Source of the DNA: Prevotellaceae bacterium UBA7017
GTDB taxonomy: Bacteria > Bacteroidota > Bacteroidia > Bacteroidales > Bacteroidaceae
Direction: 5' to 3'
Assembly: GCA_002449535.1 (NCBI GenBank)
Contig: DJWZ01000022.1
Location: 1-12,747 of the forward strand
Length of the DNA stretch: 12,747 bases
Below the pieces are notes generated by a model, which did not search any database, was not told where the DNA came from, and worked only from the letters and a program-made list of their open reading frames with translations. The translations under genes were made by a program, and so were the position numbers. Positions 6,539 through 12,747 of the stretch are shown here, one piece after another; the stretch's first letter is position 1; each line of letters begins with the position of its first letter.

Positions 6539-8218
6539 TTATTTAGGAATGGCATTGAAGAGAACAACACGATTGAACTCTACTTCATCAAATAACTTGT
6601 CAGTGTATCCATAACCTTTCGCTATAATTCTATCTGCGTCTATTGAGTACTTCTCAACAAGCATTTTTTTTACACTTTTAGCCCTCATTTCGGATATCTT
6701 ATATTGGATATTCTCCCATTCTTTCTGTGTTTTAGCACCACAATCCCATTCATTGGCAAAACCTGCTAAAAGAATCTTACAATCGTTATGTGCTTTTGCG
6801 TATTTAGCAATCAATTCAACATTTTCTTCCTGTGATCTGGGAATGGTAAATTTACCCATCATAAATATAACTGCTGGATAACGATAGAATTTAGATTTTA
6901 CGGTGTCCTCTTTACTTGCAAAAAAGATACTACCACTGGGCAAATCGAAAGTTACAGGCAGTGAAGTATTCATCTGAGTAATAGAACCGTTTCGTTTGCC
7001 GGGAATCCACTTAGGCATAGAAGATATGACGCGTACGGCTTCCGCATCGAGTGAAGGGTCAACAGACTTGTTGACTTTAACGTTTGCAATAGTACCGTCG
7101 CTTTCAACGTTGAAGACACATTCAACACGAATACGTCCACTAAGACCTTTTTCCTCCGCCTCCACGGGATATTTTATATTTGAGCTTAAGAATTGTTTCA
7201 AAGCATCTTTACCGCCCGGGTAAGACGGCTTTTCAATTTCAACAAAAGTCTCATTCGGATGAATTCCCAGATTAATTGTTGTTTCCTTTGCTATTAGCTT
7301 GCCATCTTGATATGCGGGTAACCACTTTGGCATCTTCTCGCATATTGCGTGCAGTTTTCTTGATGGTAAATATTTTGTTGTTTTTTTAATCTCTGTACGC
7401 TTTATGCTTCCGTCCTCGCCTATTGTCACGGATACACTGATAGTATCAGCTTCCGGATCATCGTCAGAGGCAACGTCAATCTTGTTGTCGGAAAAATACT
7501 TCTTCAAAGCCGTTTCGCCGTGCAAGAATCGCGGAGTGTCTGCATCCTTCTGCTGTCCCCATCCGACAAGTTGCTTGAAGTAGTTGGTGAAGTGTTTCTC
7601 AGTGGTTTCGTCAAATATAAATCTGCCATCATTCTTCTTTGAGGAGATACAAAGACATCTGTCCTCTGCATATAGTTTGGGGTCGTTTCCAAAGAGGTAC
7701 TTCATTTTTTCAGCTATTGCAGGAACGAATATCTGGTCTATACCTAAGAGCTTATGTCGCTGAGTATCGAAGATGATTTCTCTGTCTATTCCTTTTAAGA
7801 ACTTAATATACTGCTCCTCCAGTCTTTGATACTTAGAGGATAGAAGTAACTGATTATATTTTGCATCCCATGGAATATACGCACTGACACGGTAACAAGA
7901 GAAACGACCATCCAGTTCATATTCTTTACTGAAATTTATAATGATTTCCCGTGGAGTCTGAATGGAATCTGCACATTCCCACTTTCTCAGAAATGCCTCG
8001 TATGCGGTTTTCATATCGCTTCCCTTCTTGCAGAATAAGAGTTCCGACAGATATTCCTGTAATTTATTGTCTTCAGGAATCTCAAGATGGCAGTTTAGAT
8101 TATAGTAAGTTCCATTGAACAAAACTATACTTTTTTTATCAATAGTTTCTACTGTAGTTTGAGCACTCGCCATCAGCGGCAGCAGTGCAAGCAAGAATAA
8201 AGTTGTAAGTTTTTTCAT
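6539..8218 (-). CDS. Secreted protein with two TonB_C-like domains and an OmpA-like C-terminus (559 aa)
   Basis: The protein starts with a Sec signal peptide (KK, hydrophobic 6-16, likely cleavage after ASA at 17-19), so it should act in the periplasm. Residues about 20-225 have no family I recognise; a Cys-rich spot lies near 188-190. A first TonB C-terminal-like unit spans about 230-320 and contains PKWLPAY (297-303). A second, clearer one spans about 328-426 with SYPGGKDALKQFL (332-344), a GRIRVECVF strand and PKWIPGKRNGS (402-412). Residues about 455-559 resemble an OmpA-like peptidoglycan-binding domain, with the helix around SEMRAKSVKKMLVEKY (509-524) and IIAKGYG (531-537), but the usual Asp of the binding loop is not obvious. 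A TonB transmembrane anchor and Pro-rich spacer are missing, so energy transduction as in true TonB is doubtful. The ATG at 8218 is preceded by an AT-rich leader; I see no strong promoter in the 122 bp upstream. A link between outer-membrane proteins and peptidoglycan is inference. Confidence 0.85.
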   Translation of the reverse strand: MKKLTTLFLLALLPLMASAQTTVETIDKKSIVLFNGTYYNLNCHLEIPEDNKLQEYLSELLFCKKGSDMKTAYEAFLRKWECADSIQTPREIIINFSKEYELDGRFSCYRVSAYIPWDAKYNQLLLSSKYQRLEEQYIKFLKGIDREIIFDTQRHKLLGIDQIFVPAIAEKMKYLFGNDPKLYAEDRCLCISSKKNDGRFIFDETTEKHFTNYFKQLVGWGQQKDADTPRFLHGETALKKYFSDNKIDVASDDDPEADTISVSVTIGEDGSIKRTEIKKTTKYLPSRKLHAICEKMPKWLPAYQDGKLIAKETTINLGIHPNETFVEIEKPSYPGGKDALKQFLSSNIKYPVEAEEKGLSGRIRVECVFNVESDGTIANVKVNKSVDPSLDAEAVRVISSMPKWIPGKRNGSITQMNTSLPVTFDLPSGSIFFASKEDTVKSKFYRYPAVIFMMGKFTIPRSQEENVELIAKYAKAHNDCKILLAGFANEWDCGAKTQKEWENIQYKISEMRAKSVKKMLVEKYSIDADRIIAKGYGYTDKLFDEVEFNRVVLFNAIPK

Positions 8219-8340
8219 AATGATGATAATTCAAAAGTCTATTAATATTATTATTGTTGTCTTTGTTTAGGTCGTGAAGAAAGTGAAGGTGTGTATGTAT
8301 AGGTTATGAGCATTTTCGTAGGGGGAGGTTTAGAGTTTCT

Positions 8341-8553
8341 TTATGGTGTCCTCTCGTGTTGGTTAGACCAATCGTCAAGCGTTTGCTGAGTGATGTTATT
8401 GTCCTGTTGGAACTTGACCAAAAGACTATCAGCTTTCTTACGGTAGAACTGGAGCAATATATCTTGCAATTCCTGTTGCTCCTGCTCTGTGTCTATATAC
8501 GACATCAAACTCAGGACGTTGATTTGTGCGGGGGTTAACTGTGTCGTTACCAT
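8341..8553 (-). CDS. Small hypothetical protein, 70 aa, helical, ending in HERTP
   Basis: I do not recognise an established function. The product is small, soluble and probably mostly helical, with a Gln-rich middle, a LTPAQ start (6-10), FYRKKADSLL (36-45) and the end WSNQHERTP. From memory it resembles short Bacteroidales proteins of about 70 residues with a TPxQ front and a HxRTPY-like end, some of which look like antitoxins, but no toxin-like partner lies next to it. The frame is open further up to a TTG at 8613. I chose the ATG at 8553 because a good Bacteroidetes promoter at 8584-8614 overlaps that longer N-terminus. It lies 122 bp upstream of the TonB_C/OmpA gene on the same strand and could be read into it. 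Confidence 0.65.
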   Translation of the reverse strand: MVTTQLTPAQINVLSLMSYIDTEQEQQELQDILLQFYRKKADSLLVKFQQDNNITQQTLDDWSNQHERTP

Positions 8554-8583
8554 GATTTTATTTATTTTAGAATGTTCCGAGTG

Positions 8584-8614
8584 CAAAAGTAATAAAAATA
8601 TTTTACCTGCCAAA
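8584..8614 (-). promoter_or_regulatory. Bacteroidetes-type promoter of the 70-aa gene
   Basis: On the minus strand TTTG (8614-8611) is followed after 19 bp by TACTTTTG (8591-8584), a full match to the TAnnTTTG -7 consensus of Bacteroidetes primary sigma factors with correct spacing to the -33 box. Transcription would start around 8575-8579, about 25 nt upstream of the ATG at 8553. The promoter may also drive the downstream secreted-protein gene. Confidence 0.65.
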
Positions 8615-8641
8615 TAAAAAGCCTGTTTTTTTCATTCTGGT

Positions 8642-8662
8642 AGCCTCTCACCTCTTACCTCT
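8642..8662 (-). repeat. AGAGGTA heptad repeat after the hemerythrin-LuxR gene
   Basis: On the minus strand, two bases after a short AATT following the stop codon region, three units read AGAGGTA, AGAGGTG and AGAGGCT. The 15-mer TAAGAGGTAAGAGGT (8664-8650) is identical to that after aroB at 5073-5087. No strong hairpin terminator is visible between this point and the next promoter. Confidence 0.65.
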
Positions 8663-8666
8663 TAAT

Positions 8667-9629
8667 TTACAACTTTACATTCGATAAATCCACGAGCTGG
8701 TTTACTATTGCGTAAATGGTAAGTCCGGCAGCGGTATGTATTTGCAGCTTCTTGGCGATGTTACGCCTGTGGGTCATTACGGTGTTCGGAGCAATAAACA
8801 GCTTCTCTGCAATCTCCTTGTTTGTAAGCCCTTGTACAACTCCCACTATAACATCTTTTTCACGGTCGGAGAGAGTATCGCTGGTATCTGCTGTCTGTTC
8901 TATTATGCTGCTGATAGGATTGTCAAGATTCTTCAGAATAGCCCTCTTCTTTTCTTCCAGCAATTTCACGGCAGGCATGAATATCATATCCTCAACATTG
9001 GTATGCAGGGTAAGCCATTCTTCAAGGTTATAAATGTCGTATAGCGTTGCTGTCAGCAGATGGTTGCTCTTTGAGTCAGAGGGCAGGTATTTTATAATGA
9101 TGCTCTTCAGCTCCTTCAACTTGTCACCGGCTTGGTAGTGATGCTTTGAGAATGTTTCTATGTCATAGTTTTCCTTGATGTTTCCATGTAGCAGCTTGTC
9201 AACATAGGGGAAAAGGGTTTCTTCTTCAGACTTCATGTGGTGCCTTATGAAGCTGGCATAATCATCGAAAATCTTCATGATTAGTTTTCCCAGCTTGTTG
9301 CCGTCATCCAGTGCTTCGTCTAATTCCTTCCTTATGAACGGCAGCTGAAAGTCCAGATAATATGTGTGTGCCGCCTTCAGGTAGTTGAGCAGGGTCGCTA
9401 TGTCCAGATGCGGAATGTCATCGTGAGAGTGGTAACCGTTTATAGTAAGGTTTACTATGGCAAGAAATGTGAATGTGTCAACATTCTGCTCTTCACATAC
9501 TTCACGTACTGTCTTGTTTCCAAATCCTAAGCTGATGCCAAATGATGACAGATTCTGTAACACCGTATAATTGTCTCGGATGAGAGAAATCATTTTGTCA
9601 TTGGCTTCATACATTTTTACATTCTTCAT
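8667..9629 (-). CDS. Hemerythrin-like (RIC/ScdA type) sensor fused to a LuxR DNA-binding domain (320 aa)
   Basis: This is a likely one-component transcription regulator. Residues about 12-60 resemble the ScdA_N helical domain of RIC iron-sulfur repair proteins, but the Cys-containing loop (FCCGG in typical members) reads SLGFGN here. Residues about 75-228 form a hemerythrin-like four-helix bundle with candidate di-iron ligands H88, H131, E135, H163 or H164, H209 and E213; the last pair has the expected HxxxE spacing. Residues about 250-312 form a LuxR-type helix-turn-helix with LSDREKDV (253-260), GLTNKEIAEKLFIAPNTV (267-284) and HRRNIAKKL. No membrane segments are seen. Related YtfE/ScdA proteins respond to nitric oxide and damaged iron-sulfur centres; that the di-iron site here senses NO, oxygen or redox state is inference. 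The gene starts 30 bp after pcrA on the same strand without a visible promoter, so it is probably co-transcribed with it. Its targets cannot be told from the window. Confidence 0.9.
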   Translation of the reverse strand: MKNVKMYEANDKMISLIRDNYTVLQNLSSFGISLGFGNKTVREVCEEQNVDTFTFLAIVNLTINGYHSHDDIPHLDIATLLNYLKAAHTYYLDFQLPFIRKELDEALDDGNKLGKLIMKIFDDYASFIRHHMKSEEETLFPYVDKLLHGNIKENYDIETFSKHHYQAGDKLKELKSIIIKYLPSDSKSNHLLTATLYDIYNLEEWLTLHTNVEDMIFMPAVKLLEEKKRAILKNLDNPISSIIEQTADTSDTLSDREKDVIVGVVQGLTNKEIAEKLFIAPNTVMTHRRNIAKKLQIHTAAGLTIYAIVNQLVDLSNVKL

Positions 9630-9659
9630 AATGGTATGTGTATTTGTGCTGGATGTATG

Positions 9660-11918
9660 TTATTTTTTCTTCAGTTTTGCGAATTTCATCAATAGTGTCT
9701 TCGTTCCCGAATAGGTAAATTCCACTATTGCCTTTGTGCTTTCTCCTGTTCCTTCTATGGCAGTTATTACCCCTTCTCCGAAACGTTCGTGTATCACTTG
9801 GTCTCCGGCATTGAACATCGCACTGCCATTACTTGCAGGAGATGCCGATGGACCGGCAACAATGGTCCTTTGGGAAACCTGTGGTTGTATGCTGCTGACA
9901 GGTCTGAAGGATGATGCAGGTCGCTCTACAGGTCTGAAGGAGGATGCTGGTCTTTCTATTGGTCTGAAGTTTCGTGGTGTTGTATATGTTGGCTGCCGCC
10001 TTTCTGGGTATGATGTTCTTCTGCTGCCATATCCTCCGATGTCGAGAAGGTCCTTGTCTATATCTTTCAAGAACCGGCTTGGTGCACTGAATTCCATTTT
10101 GCCGTAGCGATAGCGCATGTTGGCGTATGTAAGGAAACAATATTTCTCTGCTCGCGTTATGGCAACATACAACAGCCTGCGTTCCTCTTCCAGTCTGCGT
10201 TGTGAGTCTGTAGATTGCGGAGAGGGGAAAATGTTTTCTTCCATTCCGACCACATATACACAAGGAAATTCCAATCCCTTTGCGCTATGTATCGTCATCA
10301 GTTTTACGCTTGCCTTATCCTGCTCTATGTCTCTGTCTGTAAGCAATGCCACATCTTTCAGGAACTCCATCATGTCTGCCGGCTCACCTTGCTCCAGGCG
10401 GGTTTCGGTAAATTCCTTCAGCGAACTGATAAATTCTTCCAGATTCTCTTGTTTCGAGAGATATTCTGGTTCTGCACTGGAATAGATGTCGTTATATATC
10501 CCGGTAAGCCGTATTACTTCTTTTCCGAGAGTAAAGGCATCCTCTGTATAAAGCTTTTCATGAAGGGAGGAAATGAGGTCGCAGAAGTTGGCGCATTTAG
10601 GCACCTCTGTTGCTGCTTTCCATAATGAAATACCCCTTTCTTGTGCATCGGCACTTATTCTGCTCACTGTAGTATTTCCGATGCCGCGAGCAGGGTAGTT
10701 TATTATTCTCTTGAAAGCCTCCTCGTCATCAGGATTTGCAATAAGCCTGAGGTATGCTACGATGTCTTTTATTTCCTTACGTTGGTAGAAACTCAGTCCG
10801 CCGTATATTTGGAAATCAATGCCGTTCCTGCGTAGTTCCTCCTCGAAAGGGCGGCTTTGTGCATTTGTTCGATACAAAATTGCAAAATCATCGTATGACA
10901 TTCCGTCATTGACTTTGTGCTTTATGTCACTGGTAATAAAAGAAGCCTCCTCTCTGTCCGAAGACAATTCTTTTAGTTTTATCTTTTCGCCTTCTTCATT
11001 GCGTGAATAGACGTCCTTGTCTATCTGCTTTACATTTTTGTGGATAAGGCTATTGGCAGCCTTCACAATGCATTGTGTAGAGCGATAGTTCCTCTCTAAC
11101 TTGAAAAGTTTTGCTCCTCCGAAGAGTTTCTGGAAATTCAGGATGTTGTCTATTCTGGCTCCTCGGAAGGCATATATGCTTTGTGCATCATCTCCTACAA
11201 CACAAATCTTTCCGTTTTTCACTAACTGTAGGAGAATCTGCTGTTGTATGTAGTTCGTGTCCTGATACTCATCGACGAGGATGAATTTGTATTGTGACTG
11301 ATATTTTTCGAGGATATCGGGATGATTGGCAAAGAGTTGATGAGTGTTTACGAGTAGGTCGTCAAAATCCATTGCGTTGCTCTTTCTGCATCTTGCCTGA
11401 TACTCTGCAAAAATGGCAGTAAGGTCATTCGTCTCTTTGTCGGTGTTTCCTATTAGTCGATATGTTATTGTAGCACTGTTCTTGGCGCTAGAGATGCGCT
11501 TCATGACATCCCCTGGACGATAAATCTTCTCGTCGAGATTCATCTCCTTTATGATGGTGCGACAAAGCGATTTTGAGTCAGAATCATCATAAATCGTGAA
11601 GTCGGCAGTATATCCCAATGTCTCTGCTTCCACCCTCAGGATGTGTGAGAAGATAGAGTGAAAGGTTCCCATTCTCAGATACTTTACATCTTCTTCTCCT
11701 ACAAGTTGGGAAATGCGTTCTTTCATCTCGCGTGCTGCCTTGTTGGTGAAGGTGAGAGCCATTATCTCCCAAGGCTTCAGCCCGGCTTGTGCTATGAGGT
11801 ATGCTATCTTGTATGTAAGGACGCGCGTCTTTCCCGAGCCGGCACCGGCAATTACCAGTGACGGACCGTCGATATATTCTACGGCAGCCTTTTGGCTATC
11901 ATTCAGTCCACTTAACAT
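9660..11918 (-). CDS. pcrA: ATP-dependent DNA helicase PcrA/UvrD
   Basis: This superfamily 1A 3'-5' helicase acts in nucleotide excision repair, mismatch repair and removal of RecA or stalled RNA polymerase. All motifs are present: Q motif LNDSQ (5-9), Walker A AGAGSGKT (24-31), DEYQD (216-220), GDDAQSIYAFRGA (242-254), NYRS (277-280), IHSAKGLEF (543-551) and VAITRAEK (585-592). The 752-residue length is normal. Residues about 630-695 form a variable linker with two copies of RPIERPASSF / RPVERPASSF plus a partial third. The C-terminal 50 residues (GDQVIHERFGEGVITAIEG and the following strands) match the Tudor-like domain that contacts RNA polymerase in PcrA. The ATG at 11918 lies inside the 3' end of mtgA, a 20-bp overlap in another frame, so translation is probably coupled. 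PcrA and UvrD naming is interchangeable in this phylum. Confidence 0.97.
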   Translation of the reverse strand: MLSGLNDSQKAAVEYIDGPSLVIAGAGSGKTRVLTYKIAYLIAQAGLKPWEIMALTFTNKAAREMKERISQLVGEEDVKYLRMGTFHSIFSHILRVEAETLGYTADFTIYDDSDSKSLCRTIIKEMNLDEKIYRPGDVMKRISSAKNSATITYRLIGNTDKETNDLTAIFAEYQARCRKSNAMDFDDLLVNTHQLFANHPDILEKYQSQYKFILVDEYQDTNYIQQQILLQLVKNGKICVVGDDAQSIYAFRGARIDNILNFQKLFGGAKLFKLERNYRSTQCIVKAANSLIHKNVKQIDKDVYSRNEEGEKIKLKELSSDREEASFITSDIKHKVNDGMSYDDFAILYRTNAQSRPFEEELRRNGIDFQIYGGLSFYQRKEIKDIVAYLRLIANPDDEEAFKRIINYPARGIGNTTVSRISADAQERGISLWKAATEVPKCANFCDLISSLHEKLYTEDAFTLGKEVIRLTGIYNDIYSSAEPEYLSKQENLEEFISSLKEFTETRLEQGEPADMMEFLKDVALLTDRDIEQDKASVKLMTIHSAKGLEFPCVYVVGMEENIFPSPQSTDSQRRLEEERRLLYVAITRAEKYCFLTYANMRYRYGKMEFSAPSRFLKDIDKDLLDIGGYGSRRTSYPERRQPTYTTPRNFRPIERPASSFRPVERPASSFRPVSSIQPQVSQRTIVAGPSASPASNGSAMFNAGDQVIHERFGEGVITAIEGTGESTKAIVEFTYSGTKTLLMKFAKLKKK
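9901..9969 (-). repeat. 30-bp in-frame direct repeat in the pcrA linker
   Basis: Two 30-bp units (9901-9930 and 9931-9960) and the first 9 bp of a third (GGTCTGAAG) encode tandem ten-residue units of the form RPxERPASSF. The units differ at several bases but keep the frame. Such a site can gain or lose units, changing linker length between helicase core and Tudor-like domain. Confidence 0.85.
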
Positions 11919-12564
11919 ATTTCATCTGGCGTAGGATAAAAGCCTGCCTCTTGTGCATATAGGCGGACGGCTCTCTGCTTGAGAATTTACGAGGATTGGG
12001 TAGGGTAGCGGCGATTAGTGCACAGTCGCGTCTGGTCAGTTCCTTGGCAGTCTTTCCGTGGAAATTATATTGCGCACACGCTTCGACACCATATATGTTT
12101 TCGCCCATCTCGATAGAGTTGAGGTAAACCTCCATGATGCGTTCCTTCCCCCATACAAATTCTATCAGGGTAGTGAAGTAAACCTCCAACCCCTTTCTCA
12201 CCCAAGAGCGTCCAGGCCACAGGAATACATTCTTTGCTGTTTGCTGTGATATGGTAGAAGCTCCATACTTATTGCGACCGGCTTTCTTGTTACGTTTTAC
12301 TGCTGTTTGTATGGCATCAAAGTCAAAACCATGATGAGTGAGGAAACGTTGGTCTTCGCTTGCCATAACGGCAGTTGGCATTTCTGGTGATATCTCGTCT
12401 ATTGATACCCAACTGTGATGCCACAAACTATGGGTCTTTACCGACTGGATGACCATCAGTGGTGTCACCCAAACTGGAAAGACCTTATAAAAAACTACCG
12501 CAAGGAGAGTAGAAGCCAAGAACGCTGCTACTATCCCTGCGAGAATGTTTCGTAAGAATTTCAT
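11899..12564 (-). CDS. mtgA: Monofunctional peptidoglycan glycosyltransferase (MtgA, GT51)
   Basis: This membrane-anchored enzyme polymerises lipid II into glycan strands on the periplasmic side. It has 221 residues, within the usual size. A single transmembrane anchor spans about 7-30, after a short basic start (MKFLRN). The GT51 fold follows: VMASEDQRF (66-74) with the catalytic E70, GASTISQQTAKN (101-112), the RKGLEVYFT segment (123-131), and ERIMEVYLNSIEMG (141-154) with the second conserved E145. ALIAATLPNP (182-191) closes the domain. There is no transpeptidase domain, so it is not a class A PBP. The ATG at 12564 is 48 bp after the OmpA-family gene. Its end overlaps pcrA by 20 bp. A shared cell-wall theme with the upstream OmpA-family gene is suggestive, while the link with pcrA is probably only positional. 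Confidence 0.95.
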   Translation of the reverse strand: MKFLRNILAGIVAAFLASTLLAVVFYKVFPVWVTPLMVIQSVKTHSLWHHSWVSIDEISPEMPTAVMASEDQRFLTHHGFDFDAIQTAVKRNKKAGRNKYGASTISQQTAKNVFLWPGRSWVRKGLEVYFTTLIEFVWGKERIMEVYLNSIEMGENIYGVEACAQYNFHGKTAKELTRRDCALIAATLPNPRKFSSREPSAYMHKRQAFILRQMKYVKWTE

Positions 12565-12612
12565 GCCAAAAGGCTACTCTTGTAATTAAATTCTTTAGTT
12601 AGATATTTTTTC

Positions 12613-12747
12613 TTATTTCTTGCTCTGTGCTTCAGCAGCCTTAATCATCTGCTCAGAAGCATACAGATAAACCTCTACGCGACGGTTCTGCTGACGACCT
12701 TCTGCTGTCTCGTTGCTGGCAACAGGATTGCTTGAACCAAAGCCCTG
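12613..12747 (-). CDS. OmpA-family protein, C-terminal end (partial at the right edge)
   Basis: The minus-strand frame enters from the right edge and encodes the last 44 residues of an OmpA-like protein before a TAA at 12615-12613. The segment with QGFGSSNPVASN, then GRQQNRRVEVYLY, is the signature end of the OmpA peptidoglycan-binding domain, in which the NRR(V)E arginine contacts diaminopimelate in characterised members. The end is a Lys/Ala-rich tail, AAEAQSKK. The start, and any signal peptide, beta-barrel or lipobox, lie outside the window, so the subtype cannot be given. The gap to mtgA is 48 bp and AT-rich, with no clear terminator. Confidence 0.9.
   Translation of the reverse strand, partial: QGFGSSNPVASNETAEGRQQNRRVEVYLYASEQMIKAAEAQSKK

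Noticed and set aside
8554..8613. Longer N-terminus of the 70-aa protein from a TTG at 8613
   Set aside because: The TTG lies in the -33 box of a full-consensus promoter, upstream of the expected transcription start.
8601..8640. Intrinsic terminator after the hemerythrin-LuxR gene
   Set aside because: Only an A5/T5 pairing around CAGGC is visible, without a GC stem; it is too weak to call.

Overview
The window looks like chromosomal DNA from a Bacteroidales bacterium, most likely Prevotella or a close relative. Supporting signs are the protein families present (a receiver/PEP-synthase-like fusion behind hisS, a hemerythrin-LuxR fusion, secreted TonB_C proteins, a DUF6261-like protein), A-rich translation leaders instead of strong Shine-Dalgarno sites, one good Bacteroidetes-type promoter (TTTG / TAnnTTTG), and short purine-rich repeats after stop codons. 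I see no tRNA, rRNA, insertion sequence, prophage or CRISPR array.

Left part (1-5075, + strand): the 3' end of hisS overlaps a 984-residue protein with two receiver-like domains followed by the ATP-binding part of a PEP synthase. tcdA (tRNA ct6A formation) and aroB (shikimate pathway) follow, 2 bp apart. These are mostly housekeeping genes.

Convergence zone (5076-5192): between aroB and the minus-strand block lie three stacked elements: heptad repeats, a 9-bp tandem repeat that can fold into a hairpin, and a GC-rich palindrome running into a canonical G-quadruplex motif.

Accessory centre (5193-8553, - strand): in transcription order, a 70-residue small protein with its own promoter, a secreted protein with two TonB_C-like units and an OmpA-like end, a 42-bp tandem repeat array of seven good and two decayed units, and a GC-richer DUF6261-like gene. 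Each good array unit carries an 18-bp dyad. The array decays away from the DUF6261-like gene and sits in its leader. It is the least explained part of the window and the best candidate for an undescribed system.

Right part (8667-12747, - strand): the end of an OmpA-family gene, mtgA (peptidoglycan glycosyltransferase), pcrA/uvrD helicase (overlapping mtgA by 20 bp) and a hemerythrin-LuxR regulator 30 bp further on, probably one transcription unit or nearly so.
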